Assembly (NCBI RefSeq): GCF_000429625.1
Contig: NZ_KE386927.1
Span: 299,160 to 363,159, forward strand
Source of the DNA: Azospirillum halopraeferens DSM 3675
GTDB taxonomy: Bacteria > Pseudomonadota > Alphaproteobacteria > Azospirillales > Azospirillaceae
Direction of reading: 5' to 3'
DNA: 64,000 nt
The position numbers and the translations under genes were made by a program. Below, piece by piece: positions 24,942-33,764 of the stretch (its first letter is position 1; each line of letters starts with the position of its first letter). The notes below the pieces were generated by a model. It had not been told where the DNA came from, did no database searches, and was given only the letters and a program-made list of their open reading frames with translations.

Positions 24942-25466
24942 TCACTTCACGTGGATGCGCTGCTGGTCCTGGTAGTCGCCGGTGGCGTGCGCGATGGTCA
25001 GGCGCATGTCCCACTGGCCGGGCAGCGGCAGCTCCACCGGCATGGCGTAGCGGCCCTCGCCCAGGTAGGGCAGTTCCAGTTCAACGTCGTGGCCCTGCAT
25101 GGTCGGGCGGATGAAGCGCACGGTGACGGTGCTGTCCTTCAGCAGGTTGCCGTGCTTGTCGTGCAGGGTGACGGCGACGATGCCCTTCTGCGGCTCCGTG
25201 CGCTCGAACCCGAGATCGACCCGCCAGCCCCGCTCGCTCTGGGCGCGGGCCCCGTCCAGGGAATCGTTGTACTTGATCCCCTTGATGAAGTGGTTCTCGG
25301 TTTCCAGCCCGGTGTAGGTGGAGGTGGCGATGTACACCATCACCCCGTTGGCCGTGAACACCAGGCCGAAGAAGGCGACGAAAAGCCAGGGGATGTACCA
25401 GCCGGGGGCGCGGCGGCGCCCCCGGTGCGACGGCAGTTCATTGCGGACGTCCGTGGACATGCTCAT
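24942..25466 (-). CDS. ccoH: CcoH/FixH, cbb3 assembly protein
   Basis: 174-aa membrane protein of the cbb3 maturation set. A basic cytoplasmic start is followed by one transmembrane segment (WYIPWLFVAFFGLVFTANGVMVYIA) and a periplasmic beta-rich FixH domain (NDSLDGARAQSERGWRV ... LPLPGQWDMRLTIAHATGDYQDQQRI). It lies 14 nt upstream of ccoI and 33 nt downstream of ccoG, in the conserved GHIS order. Confidence 0.95.
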   Translation of the reverse strand: MSMSTDVRNELPSHRGRRRAPGWYIPWLFVAFFGLVFTANGVMVYIATSTYTGLETENHFIKGIKYNDSLDGARAQSERGWRVDLGFERTEPQKGIVAVTLHDKHGNLLKDSTVTVRFIRPTMQGHDVELELPYLGEGRYAMPVELPLPGQWDMRLTIAHATGDYQDQQRIHVK

Positions 25467-25499
25467 CGTCCGTTCAATCCTCGGCGTGAAGGGAAAGGA

Positions 25500-27023
25500 T
25501 CAGCCTCCCGGCCCCATGAAGACCGTCTCGTAGGTGACGGCCTCGCCGGATGCGGCGGTCAGCGTGAAGTTAAGGGGACGCGACGTGTCGTGCAAAGCAC
25601 CGCGCGGCACGGTCACGAAGATTCTGTAGGTGGCGACGGTGTCGGGGGCGGCGGTGAGGTGCACGGCGGCGGCCTCGTCGGTCTGGTCCTCGCCGGCCAC
25701 CGCCAGCCGGGCCCCGGCCAGGTCGACGACGGTCAGCGTGTAGGCGCGCGGGTCGCGCGTCATGTTGGAGATCTTGATGGTGTAGGCGTTGCGGATCGAC
25801 CCGTCGGACAGGGCCACGAACAGCGGTGCGCGGTCGCGCAGCACGCTGACGTCCAGGCTGGGCTTGAACACCAGGCCGGCGACGATCATGGCGCTGACCA
25901 CCGTCAGCATCAGCGTGTAGATGATGGTGCGCGGCCGCAGCAGGCGCATGCCCACCGGCGGGGTGCCGGCGGCGGCGGCCACCTGGTTGTTGTGGGTGTC
26001 GAAGCGGACCAGCCCGGTGGGCCGGCCGATCTTGATCATCACCTCGTCGCAGGCGTCGATGCACAGACCGCAGCCGATGCAGGCGAGCTGCGAGCCGTTG
26101 CGGATGTCCACGCCGGTGGGGCAGGCGTGATAGCAGGCGTGGCAGTCGATGCAGTCGCCGTAGCCTTCGGCCTGACGCTCCTCCCAGGTCTGGGACTTGC
26201 GCACGTGGCCGCGCCGCTCGCCGCGCCATTCCTCGTAGGTGACCACGAGGCTGTCCTCGTCGATCATGGCGCTCTGGAAGCGCGGCCAGGGGCACATGTA
26301 AATGCACACCTGTTCGCGCGCGAAGCCGGCCAGCAGGTAGGTGGTGCCGGTGAACAGCAGGATGAAGCCGACGGCGGTGGAGCTGGCCTCGAAGCGCAGC
26401 AGCTCGCCCATGAAGGTGGGGGCGTCGACGAAGTAGAAGATCCAGGCGCCGCCGGTGGCCAGCGAGATCAGGATCCAGATCAGGTTCTTCAGCGCCTTCT
26501 TGCGCAGCTTGTCGAACGTCCATTTGCCCTTGTCAAGGCGGATGCGCTCCCCGCGCTCCCCTTCGACCAGCCGCTCCACCCAAACGAACAGGTCGGTCCA
26601 CACCGTCTGCGGGCAGGCGTAGCCGCACCACAGGCGACCGGCCACGGCCGTCGCCAGGAACAGGCCGATGGAGGCGACGATCAGGGCGCCGGTCAGGTAG
26701 TAGATCTGCTGCGGCCACAGCTCGATGAAGAACAGGTAGAAACGGCGACCCGGCAGGTCCAGCAGCACCGCCTGATCCGGCGCGTTGGGCCCGCGGTCCC
26801 AGCGCAGCCACGGCAGCGCGTAGTAGATGCCCAGCAGGACGGCGACCGCAGCCCACTTCAGATTGCGGAAACGGCCGACAACGGACTTGGGGTAGATCTT
26901 GCTGTGCTTGGCGTAGAGGGAGCTGGAGGCCCGCTTCTCCGGCTGCGCCCGGTCGGCCGCAGGGGGTGGAACGGGGGAGGGTTCGGCGCCGGGTTTGTCC
27001 CGGGTCTCGGTCGCCATGCTCAT
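25500..27023 (-). CDS. ccoG: CcoG/FixG, membrane ferredoxin-like protein for cbb3 assembly
   Basis: 507-aa integral membrane protein with two [4Fe-4S] motifs, linked to copper reduction during cbb3 oxidase assembly. Membrane helices are at about 55-75, 105-130, 180-205, 215-235 and 355-375. The ferredoxin motifs are CIDCHACYHACP and CIGCGLCIDACDEV (about residues 290-330). A C-terminal Ig-like domain follows. Two start codons are possible (27023, 27017); 27023 has AAGG eight nt upstream. First gene of GHIS, separated from ccoP by about 210 bp that hold an FNR-like box and a terminator. Confidence 0.95.
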   Translation of the reverse strand: MSMATETRDKPGAEPSPVPPPAADRAQPEKRASSSLYAKHSKIYPKSVVGRFRNLKWAAVAVLLGIYYALPWLRWDRGPNAPDQAVLLDLPGRRFYLFFIELWPQQIYYLTGALIVASIGLFLATAVAGRLWCGYACPQTVWTDLFVWVERLVEGERGERIRLDKGKWTFDKLRKKALKNLIWILISLATGGAWIFYFVDAPTFMGELLRFEASSTAVGFILLFTGTTYLLAGFAREQVCIYMCPWPRFQSAMIDEDSLVVTYEEWRGERRGHVRKSQTWEERQAEGYGDCIDCHACYHACPTGVDIRNGSQLACIGCGLCIDACDEVMIKIGRPTGLVRFDTHNNQVAAAAGTPPVGMRLLRPRTIIYTLMLTVVSAMIVAGLVFKPSLDVSVLRDRAPLFVALSDGSIRNAYTIKISNMTRDPRAYTLTVVDLAGARLAVAGEDQTDEAAAVHLTAAPDTVATYRIFVTVPRGALHDTSRPLNFTLTAASGEAVTYETVFMGPGG

Positions 27024-27116
27024 GGGCCTGCCTTGCTTGGTCGGATCGCAGCCGTCGTCGGGCGAGATGGCCCGAGACCGGTCGCGCGACTATGGCGACA
27101 TGTCGCCGCATGGGCA

Positions 27117-27130
27117 TTGCGATGGATCAA
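27117..27130. promoter_or_regulatory. FNR/anaerobox-like site upstream of ccoG
   Basis: TTGCGATGGATCAA, a 14-mer matching TTGAT-N4-ATCAA at eight of ten informative positions. The ATCAA half is perfect. It lies 94 bp before the ccoG start and downstream of the ccoP terminator on the minus strand, so ccoGHIS may have its own oxygen-controlled promoter. Sequence match only. Confidence 0.45.
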
Positions 27131-27187
27131 TGGCCTGTTCGGAAAAAGTCAAGCGATAAGCGGGCCCGGCCGATCGCGCGCAAAACA

Positions 27188-27219
27188 AAGGCGCCGGGAC
27201 GTTGCCATCCCGGCGCCTT
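27188..27219 (-). terminator. Rho-independent terminator of ccoNOQP
   Basis: A perfect 12-bp stem (AAGGCGCCGGGA at 27188-27199 paired with 27208-27219) around an 8-nt loop. On the minus strand it is followed by a T-rich run (TTTGTTTTG). It lies 15 nt past the ccoP stop at 27235 and separates NOQP from GHIS. Confidence 0.88.
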
Positions 27220-27234
27220 CAGGTACCGCCTGTA

Positions 27235-28128
27235 TTACTTGCCGCCGCCCAGGTTGTGGACGTACACCGCGAGCTGCTTGATCGTGGTGTCTTCCAGGCG
27301 AGCCGCCCAGTTGGGCATCACGCCGGCGCGGCCGTTGGTGATGGTCTCCACCAGCGACGCCTTGTCGCCGCCCCAGATCCAGTTGGCGGTGATCAGGGGC
27401 GGGGCGCCGATGTCGGTCAGGTCGGCGGCGAGGGAACCCTCCGCCTTCTCGCCATGGCAGGCCACGCAGTTCTCCTCGTACACCGTCTTGCCGGCGGCCG
27501 CCTTGGTGGCGTCGGACGGCTTGCCGTTGAGCGACAGGATGTACTCCGCCACCTGGTCGATCTGGGTGCGGTCGAGGATGCCGTCACGCCCGAAGGCGGT
27601 CATGCCGATGCCGACCACGCCGCGGGTCTCTGCGTCGTCGGCACGGATGCCGTGGCGGATGGTCTGGTAGATGTCGGCGGTGGTGCCGCCCCACAGCCAC
27701 ACGTCGTCGGCCAGCGCCGGGAAGCCCTTGGCCCCCTGGCCGCCGGCGCCGTGGCAGGCCGCGCAGTTCTCGTTGAACATGGTGCGGCCGCCGGCCATCG
27801 CGAAGGCCAGAAGCTCCTTGTCCTTCTGGATCTCGTCCACCGACTTGGCGGCGATAGCGGTCAGGAACTTGCCCTGGGCCGCCTTCGCCTCGGCCAGCTT
27901 CTCGACGATCTCCTCGCGCTGGGACCAGCCCAGCACGCCCTTGGTGTAGGTGGTCCCCAGCGGCCAGGCCGGATAGAACACGTAGTACACCAGCGACCAG
28001 GCGATCGTCACATAGAAGATGTAGAGCCACCACTTCGGCAGCGGGTTGTTCAGTTCCCGCAGGCCGTCCCACTCGTGGCCCGTGGTCTCGACGCCCGACA
28101 GGGCGTCCTTTTCCGGTTTGTTCGCCAT
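27235..28128 (-). CDS. ccoP: cbb3-type cytochrome c oxidase subunit III (dihaem, CcoP/FixP)
   Basis: 297-aa electron-entry subunit. The N-terminal FixP domain (HEWDGLRELNNPLPKWWLYIFYVTIAWSLVYYVFYPAWP) supplies one transmembrane helix. Two class I cytochrome c domains follow, with CAACHG (about residue 120) and CVACHG (about residue 215). Likely axial Met residues are in GIGMTAFG and GVMPNW. It starts three nt after the ccoQ stop and is terminated by the hairpin at 27188. Confidence 0.96.
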   Translation of the reverse strand: MANKPEKDALSGVETTGHEWDGLRELNNPLPKWWLYIFYVTIAWSLVYYVFYPAWPLGTTYTKGVLGWSQREEIVEKLAEAKAAQGKFLTAIAAKSVDEIQKDKELLAFAMAGGRTMFNENCAACHGAGGQGAKGFPALADDVWLWGGTTADIYQTIRHGIRADDAETRGVVGIGMTAFGRDGILDRTQIDQVAEYILSLNGKPSDATKAAAGKTVYEENCVACHGEKAEGSLAADLTDIGAPPLITANWIWGGDKASLVETITNGRAGVMPNWAARLEDTTIKQLAVYVHNLGGGK

Positions 28129-28131
28129 GGC

Positions 28132-28293
28132 CTAAAACTCCTGACCATCATCCTTGAGCGGGATCCGTGCGGCATCGTCGAACTTGCTGCGGTTGCCCGG
28201 CCACATGGCGTAGACCAGGATTCCCGTCATCAGCAGCATCAACCACACCGTCCAGAACGACCGCAGGGCTACGGTGATCTGATCCAAATCCAT
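28132..28293 (-). CDS. ccoQ: cbb3-type oxidase subunit CcoQ/FixQ
   Basis: 53-aa protein, ATG at 28291-28293, stop at 28132-28134. One membrane helix (FWTVWLMLLMTGILVYAMWP) followed by a short polar tail ending KDDGQEF. The size, the W/F-rich helix and the place between ccoO and ccoP identify it as CcoQ, which stabilises the core complex. Confidence 0.93.
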   Translation of the reverse strand: MDLDQITVALRSFWTVWLMLLMTGILVYAMWPGNRSKFDDAARIPLKDDGQEF

Positions 28294-28306
28294 GGATCCC
28301 TCCCGC

Positions 28307-29050
28307 TCACTGCTGGAGTTGTGCGGGCGACTGGTACTTGGTGAAGTCCACCATCGTGCCCAGCACCTGCAGGTAGGCCACCAGCGCGTCCATCTCGGTG
28401 ACGACCTTGGGGTCGCCGGAGAAGTTGCTCACCACGGCCTTCGGATAGCGGCTCAGCAGACCGTCGTGATCGGCGTCCGGGTTCTGCTGGGCGATCAGAT
28501 CGGCCTTGGCGTTGGCGATCTGGTCGGCCGTGTAGGCGGAACCGACGACGGTCAGAGCGCGCAGATGGTCGGCGATGTCGTCGGCCTTCAGCGGACGGTC
28601 CTTCATCCAGGCGTAGCCCGGCATGATCGACTCCGGCACCACCGCGCGGGGATCGACCAGGTGGGCGACGTGCCACTCGTCGGAATACTTGCCGCCCACG
28701 CGGGCCAGGTCCGGACCCGTGCGCTTGGAGCCCCACTGGAACGGCCGGTCGTGCATGCTCTCCGCCGCCAGCGAGTAGTGGCCGTAGCGCTCCACCTCGT
28801 CGCGGAACGGACGCACCATCTGGCTGTGGCAGTTGTAGCAGCCCTCGCGGACGTAGATGTTGTAGCCGGCCAGTTCGAGCGGCGAGTAGGGGCGCACCCC
28901 GTCCACCTTCTCCACCGTCGACTCGATCGTGAACAGGGGAACGATCTGCACCAGGCCGCCGATCGACACCGTGATCAGGATCAGCACGACGAGCAGGAGC
29001 GTGTTCCGCTCGATCGTGTCGTGGCTAAAGCCCTTTTTTTCCTCAGCCAT
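28307..29050 (-). CDS. ccoO: cbb3-type cytochrome c oxidase subunit II (monohaem, CcoO/FixO)
   Basis: 247-aa membrane-anchored cytochrome c. N-terminal helix [25 protein letters not shown], haem site [14 protein letters not shown] (about residues 70-80), and axial Met region [11 protein letters not shown]. Typical patches are [16 protein letters not shown] and AYLQVLGT. Second gene of ccoNOQP, 19 nt after ccoN. Confidence 0.97.
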   Translation of the reverse strand: MAEEKKGFSHDTIERNTLLLVVLILITVSIGGLVQIVPLFTIESTVEKVDGVRPYSPLELAGYNIYVREGCYNCHSQMVRPFRDEVERYGHYSLAAESMHDRPFQWGSKRTGPDLARVGGKYSDEWHVAHLVDPRAVVPESIMPGYAWMKDRPLKADDIADHLRALTVVGSAYTADQIANAKADLIAQQNPDADHDGLLSRYPKAVVSNFSGDPKVVTEMDALVAYLQVLGTMVDFTKYQSPAQLQQ

Positions 29051-29069
29051 ATCTCAGGTCCTCTCGGCT

Positions 29070-30566
29070 TCAGGCCGCACCCACGGCTGCCTTGTGCGGC
29101 GCCGTGACGTAAGGCTTCTCGATGCGGACGTCGCCCTTGGCCGTACGCCACAGGTTGTAGACCATGATCAGCGAACCGACGACGAACAGGACGCCGCCCA
29201 GCGCACGGATCACGTAGAACGGGTGCATCGCTGCCACCGTCTCCACGAACGAGTACTGGAGGAAGCCCAGGTTGTCGTAGGCGCGCCACATCAGGCCCTG
29301 CATGATGCCGGACACCCACATGGCGGTGATGTAGAGGACGATGCCGATGGTGGCGGTCCAGAAGTGGTAGCTGACCAGACGCATGCTGTAGAGCTGCGCC
29401 CGCTTCCACAGGACGGGGACGAGGTAGTAGATGGCGCCGAAGCTGACGAAGGCCACCCAGCCGAGCGCGCCGGAGTGCACGTGGCCGACGGTCCAGTCGG
29501 TGTAGTGCGACAGGGCGTTGACCGGCTTCACCGACATCAGCGGACCCTCGAAGGTCGACATGCCGTAGAAGGCGACCGAGGTCACCAGGAAGCGCAGGAC
29601 CGGGTCGGTGCGCAGCTTATCCCAGGCACCCGACAGGGTCATGATGCCGTTGATCATGCCGCCCCACGACGGCATCCACAGCATCACCGAGAAGGTCATG
29701 CCCAGCGTCTGCGCCCAGTCCGGGAGAGCGGTGTAGTGCAGGTGGTGCGGGCCGGCCCAGATGTAGAGGAAGATCAGCGTCCAGAAGTGCACGATCGACA
29801 GGCGGTACGAATACACCGGCCGCTCGGCGCGCTTGGGCACGAAGTAGTACATGATGCCCAGAAAGCCGGCGGTCAGGAAGAAGCCGACGGCGTTGTGGCC
29901 GTACCACCACTGCACCATGGCGCTCTGCACGCCCGACACGAAGGTGTAGCTCTTCATGCCGAACAGCGAGACCGGCCAGTTGACGTTGTTGCCGAGATGC
30001 AGGATGGCGACGGTCAGGATGAACGCCATGAAGAACCAGTTGGCAACGTAGATGTGCGACTCCTTGCGGGTCATCACCGTGCCGATGTAGCTCACCGCGT
30101 ACAGGACCCAGATCACCGTCAGGTAAAGGTCCAGGATCCACTCGGGCTCGGCGTATTCCTTGCCCTGGGTGTAGCCCAGGACGTAGGACAGGGCGGCGAG
30201 CACGATGAAGATCTGGTAGTTCCAGAAGATGAACTTCGCCAGCCCTTCGCCGCCGAACAGAAACTGGCGGCAGGTGCGCTGCACCACGTACAGCGAGGTG
30301 GCGAACAGCACGTTGCCGCCGAAGGCGAAGATCACGGCCGACGTGTGAACCGGCCGCAGACGCCCGAAGCTGGTCCACTCAAGGCCCAGGTTGAGCGCCG
30401 GAAACGCAAGCTGCAGCGCGATGAAGGTGCCGGCCAGGAAGCCGACCACGCCCCAGAACACTGCCGCGATCGTGAAGAGCCGAATGACGTCCTCGTAATA
30501 CCGGACGTCCTCCGACACCCGCTGGCTGCCCAGGGCGGCCCCTGGGGTCAGAGTCGCTGATGCCAT
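29070..30566 (-). CDS. ccoN: cbb3-type cytochrome c oxidase catalytic subunit I (CcoN/FixN)
   Basis: 498-aa haem-copper core subunit of the high-affinity cbb3 oxidase. Ligand and signature regions: [15 protein letters not shown] (low-spin haem His), [13 protein letters not shown] with the Tyr/His active-site region, [17 protein letters not shown] (CuB His pair) and [14 protein letters not shown] (haem His pair). About twelve membrane spans. First gene of the operon; a TTGAT-N4-GTCAA box lies about 171 bp upstream. Used for respiration at low oxygen; no nif genes are in the window. Confidence 0.97.
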   Translation of the reverse strand: MASATLTPGAALGSQRVSEDVRYYEDVIRLFTIAAVFWGVVGFLAGTFIALQLAFPALNLGLEWTSFGRLRPVHTSAVIFAFGGNVLFATSLYVVQRTCRQFLFGGEGLAKFIFWNYQIFIVLAALSYVLGYTQGKEYAEPEWILDLYLTVIWVLYAVSYIGTVMTRKESHIYVANWFFMAFILTVAILHLGNNVNWPVSLFGMKSYTFVSGVQSAMVQWWYGHNAVGFFLTAGFLGIMYYFVPKRAERPVYSYRLSIVHFWTLIFLYIWAGPHHLHYTALPDWAQTLGMTFSVMLWMPSWGGMINGIMTLSGAWDKLRTDPVLRFLVTSVAFYGMSTFEGPLMSVKPVNALSHYTDWTVGHVHSGALGWVAFVSFGAIYYLVPVLWKRAQLYSMRLVSYHFWTATIGIVLYITAMWVSGIMQGLMWRAYDNLGFLQYSFVETVAAMHPFYVIRALGGVLFVVGSLIMVYNLWRTAKGDVRIEKPYVTAPHKAAVGAA

Positions 30567-30736
30567 ACAATCTCTCCCGTTTGCCCCGGGCGGCTTGGGC
30601 CGCTCCCTAGAGGTTGCACCACCGCGTGGGTACTTCGTTTAGGAGGGCGGCAGACGAGCGCACGACGGCCCGTCAGCAGACGCCGAACCGCCTGCCGCCA
30701 ATATCGCCACTATGTGTAGGGCCAGCCGGGGCAACA

Positions 30737-30750
30737 TTGATCTACGTCAA
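30737..30750. promoter_or_regulatory. FNR/anaerobox site in the ccoN upstream region
   Basis: TTGATCTACGTCAA matches the FNR/FixK consensus TTGAT-N4-ATCAA at nine of ten positions. It lies 171 bp upstream of ccoN (minus strand) and 60 bp upstream of the divergent gene at 30810, so it could control either or both. The FNR-type gene at 21499-22236 encodes a matching recognition helix. Confidence 0.65.
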
Positions 30751-30809
30751 CGCCCCTTGTGACCACCCGCTGTCATCGTTCGGCCGACGCTTCAGCCAGC
30801 GGATCGGGC

Positions 30810-31334
30810 ATGGACGACGGCTTCATTGCGAAACCCCTGGGAGAGCGCCAGATCGACCAGGCCTTCCCGCTGGTCAGCGCCCTCGCGCCGGAGCTGCCGG
30901 TCGAACGATGGCGTGCCTTCGCCGCACCCCGGTGCGGCCCCGGGGACGGCACTTCGCCCGCCTGCGGGATCATCACCGCACAGAACGATCGCGGTTATAT
31001 CCACGGCCTGTTCTCGTATTCGGTGACCGAGCACTTCCGGTACGGCCGGGCGCTGGCAGTCGAAATGTTCATCGTTCTCGACATATTCGATCCGGCGGCG
31101 GCGGCGGCGGTGCTTGTGCGGGCCATGGAGACCATTGCGCACGACCTGGACTGCGACGCTGTTTTCACCGATCTCCCGGAAAGCTGCCGCGGCACGACGG
31201 AACATTGCCGATCGATCCTCAGCGTCTTCCGGGCGGCGGGGCACGGGGTGGAAGCGGCACGCCTGTGCAAGCCCCCCGGCGCCTCCGCCCCCGGCCCCGC
31301 GGATGCCCTGGCCGAGGCCGGCGACGGGGTCTGA
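30810..31334 (+). CDS. GNAT-like protein of unknown function, divergent from ccoN
   Basis: 174 aa from ATG 30810 (MDDGFIAKPLGERQIDQAFPLVSALAPELPVERWRAFA). The central part has an acetyltransferase-like beta-strand pattern (CGIITAQNDRGYIHGLFSYSV ... ALAVEMFIVLDIF). A helix follows (AAAAVLVRAMETIAHDLDC), then DAVFTDLPE. The acetyl-CoA pyrophosphate loop Q/RxxGxG/A is not evident, so the enzyme may be degenerate or only fold-related. The Pro/Gly/Ala tail is likely disordered. It shares the FNR box region with ccoN, suggesting low-oxygen regulation. The function is not known to me. Confidence 0.7.
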   Translation: MDDGFIAKPLGERQIDQAFPLVSALAPELPVERWRAFAAPRCGPGDGTSPACGIITAQNDRGYIHGLFSYSVTEHFRYGRALAVEMFIVLDIFDPAAAAAVLVRAMETIAHDLDCDAVFTDLPESCRGTTEHCRSILSVFRAAGHGVEAARLCKPPGASAPGPADALAEAGDGV

Positions 31335-31970
31335 TCGTCGCCGCGCCGGCCTCGCGGTCCGGTGCCGCGCCGCTGCCGGTTCCACCCCGCCCCACCCCGG
31401 TTTGCCGGTCGGCGACGGCAAGGGCCGGGGGGCGCGGCATTTGCACGCAGGCCCCGTCATCCTCCCTCGTCCCCTCCGCCACACCGCCGTTCCGCCAGCC
31501 GGCGCCTGTCGATGCGCCCTGCAGGCGAGCGTGCAAAACCCTCTCTGCAGCGACTCGGTACGCGACGCCGGTGGTCGACAACGCGTCCGATCCCGCACTG
31601 CTTGCGCTTACGATATCACCCGGTCGGCGCACCTTGCACCTGCAGCGCTTTTTTCTCCTCTTCCCGGGAGGATTTGCAATCTAAACGATGGAGTGGAAAT
31701 CACCCCTCGCATCCATCGCTTCACGCGGGGACGGTCGAGCGGACGATTGGAATGCCTCTATACCGTTCGCCATGTATCAGCGTGATGGCCGACGGAGGAG
31801 GCGCCATGCGTGCTCGTTCCCACGCTCCCGAACCTTGACGGTGGCCCGAGCTTGTGAGGCGGAGGCGATGGAAAGGGGATCTCCGGGGTGTCGGCGGATC
31901 GGTCCCGGACGTGCCAAACCGGGCCCTTGCGGGTTGCGCGCCGCGCCGGGGCGGGTAGGATGCGCCCATC
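31335..31970. other. Longest non-coding gap in the window (636 bp)
   Basis: No convincing gene on either strand; the open frames here are low-complexity Arg/Pro/Ala text. Around 31,640-31,830 the sequence is less GC-rich than its surroundings. It could hold an sRNA or long leader for the downstream methyltransferase, but I see no clear promoter, strong hairpin with T-tract, or start with a ribosome site. Confidence 0.5.
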
Positions 31971-33167
31971 ATGACCGACACGCCCCGTCTCCCCGTCATC
32001 CGCCTGCACCCCGGACGCCACAAGCGCATCGGCCTCGGGCACCCCTGGGTCTATTCCAACGAGGTCCAGATGGACGCGCCGGCCAAGGCGATACCGCCCG
32101 GCAGCGTCGTCCGCCTGCTCGACGCCGGCGGCACCGCGCTGGGCCTCGCCACCTTCAACCCGCACACGCTGATCGCCGCGCGGGTGCTGACGCGCGACCC
32201 CGGCGCCACCATCGACAGCGCCTTCCTCGCCGGCCGCATCCGCAGCGCGCTGGCCCTGCGCAGCCGGCTCTACGACCGCCCCTTCTACCGCCTGGTCCAC
32301 GCCGAGGCGGACGGATTGCCGGCGCTGATCGTCGACCGCTACGGCGACGTGGTGACGGTGCAGGCCAACTCCGTCTTCATGGACCGCCACCTGCCCGACG
32401 TGCTGGCCGCCCTCGACGACGTGCTGGACCCCGCCGCGGTCATCCTGCGCAACGACAGCACCCAGCGCGCCATGGAAGGGCTGCCGGAGGAAAGCCGGCT
32501 GGCCAAGGGCGCCGTGGACGGGCCGATCCGCCTGGAGGAGAACGGCGCCGCCTTCTTCGCCGATCCGCTGGGCGGCCAGAAGACCGGCTGGTTCTACGAC
32601 CAGCGCGACAACCGCGCCTTCGTCGCGTCGCTGGCGCGGGGCGGCCGGGTCATCGACTTCTTCAGCTACAACGGCGGCTTCGCCGTCACCTGCGCGGTGA
32701 GCGGCGCCGCCTCCGTCATCGCCGTCGACCGCTCGCAGCCGGCCCTCGACAACGCCGCCCGGGCGGCCGAGGCCAACGGCGTGGCCGGCGCCTTCGAAGC
32801 GCGCCGCGCCGACGCCTTCAACGAGCTGGACCGGCTGGCCAACGCCGGCGAGACCTTCGACGTGGTCATCGCCGACCCGCCGGCCTTCGTGAAATCGAAG
32901 AAGGACCTGGCGGTGGGCTGCCGCGCCTACCGCAAGATGACGCGGCTGGCCGCCCGCATCACCGCGCCCGGCGGCATCCTGCTGGCCGGCTCGTGCAGCC
33001 ACAACGTCGACCCGCCCACCTTCGCCGAGCAGGTCGCCCGCGGCCTGGTGGACGCCGGCCGCAGCGGCCGCATCCTGCGCTTCGCCGGCGCCGGCCCCGA
33101 CCACCCCGTGCACCCGCACCTGCCGGAATCCGCCTACCTCAAGGCGATGGTCCTGCAGCTCGATTGA
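31971..33167 (+). CDS. rlmI: Class I SAM-dependent 23S rRNA (cytosine-5)-methyltransferase, RlmI-like
   Basis: 398 aa. The N-terminal PUA-like domain (VIRLHPGRHKRIGLGHPWVYSNEV) is the RNA-binding part of the RlmI family. The Rossmann methyltransferase domain has VIDFFSYNGGFAVTCAVSGAASVIAVDRS (SAM site), EARRADAFNEL, the catalytic VVIADPPAF and SCSHNV with the second Cys motif. E. coli RlmI methylates C1962 of 23S rRNA; the same role here is inferred from family. The last 29 nt overlap the convergent ASCH-like gene. Confidence 0.9.
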   Translation: MTDTPRLPVIRLHPGRHKRIGLGHPWVYSNEVQMDAPAKAIPPGSVVRLLDAGGTALGLATFNPHTLIAARVLTRDPGATIDSAFLAGRIRSALALRSRLYDRPFYRLVHAEADGLPALIVDRYGDVVTVQANSVFMDRHLPDVLAALDDVLDPAAVILRNDSTQRAMEGLPEESRLAKGAVDGPIRLEENGAAFFADPLGGQKTGWFYDQRDNRAFVASLARGGRVIDFFSYNGGFAVTCAVSGAASVIAVDRSQPALDNAARAAEANGVAGAFEARRADAFNELDRLANAGETFDVVIADPPAFVKSKKDLAVGCRAYRKMTRLAARITAPGGILLAGSCSHNVDPPTFAEQVARGLVDAGRSGRILRFAGAGPDHPVHPHLPESAYLKAMVLQLD

Positions 33168-33738
33168 GGCGGCCGCGGTCCAGCCAGCTCCGCCCGCGCG
33201 GTGACAGGCGGTAGCCGACGGCCAGGCTTTCCACCAGGCCGAGGTCCTTCAGCCGGCGCATCCCGGCCTTGAAGCGGTCCTTCGCGAGACCGATCGCGGC
33301 GGCCAGCTCGGCCGCCGGCCGGCCGGGATGGTCGGCCACCGCCGCCAGCGCCGGTCCCGTCCAGGGGCCGCCGGGGCCGGCGCGGTCCAGGCGCTCCAGC
33401 CTTTGCCGCAGCGCCTCGGCCTCGTCGTCCCCCGGGGGACGGGAACGCAGGTCCCACCGCGGGTCCGGGCCGGCCGGGCGCAGGGCGATGCGGTAGAGCG
33501 TGCCGTCGCCGGCGCGCAGGTCGTCGAGCAGCGCCTCCCGGCCGGCATAGCCGGCGGCGCGCGCGTCCCGCTCATCAACGGCGTCCGGCTCCACCGCGTC
33601 CACGGCGTCGATGGCGAGGACGCCGACCGCCGTGCGCAGCGTGCCGCCGGCGCGCACGGTCGGCCGCCGCCAGCGGCGGAACGCCAGCGTCACCCGGCCG
33701 GCCGCGATGGCGTCGAGCACCGCACGGCGAAACAGCAT
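33139..33738 (-). CDS. ASCH/PUA-like domain protein with C-terminal winged helix
   Basis: 199 aa from ATG 33738. The N-terminal half (LFRRAVLDAIAAGRVTLAFRRWRRPTVRAGGTLRTAVGVLAIDAVDAV) reads like an ASCH/PUA-type RNA- or nucleotide-binding domain. The C-terminal half (ALAAVADHPGRPAAELAAAIGLAKDRFKAGMRRLKDLGLVESLAVGYRLSPRG) is a clear winged HTH. It follows the RlmD-like gene by 26 nt. The 3' end overlaps rlmI by 29 nt in the opposite direction. The role is unknown; the neighbours suggest RNA metabolism. Confidence 0.78.
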   Translation of the reverse strand: MLFRRAVLDAIAAGRVTLAFRRWRRPTVRAGGTLRTAVGVLAIDAVDAVEPDAVDERDARAAGYAGREALLDDLRAGDGTLYRIALRPAGPDPRWDLRSRPPGDDEAEALRQRLERLDRAGPGGPWTGPALAAVADHPGRPAAELAAAIGLAKDRFKAGMRRLKDLGLVESLAVGYRLSPRGRSWLDRGRLNRAAGPSP

Positions 33739-33764
33739 GGCCCCCTCCCTCTCCCCCGCGGCGC

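Noticed and set aside
31219-31632. 137-codon minus-strand frame in the gap after the GNAT-like gene
   Set aside because: The sequence is Arg/Pro/Gly/Ala-rich with no ribosome site or domain; it fits random GC-rich text.
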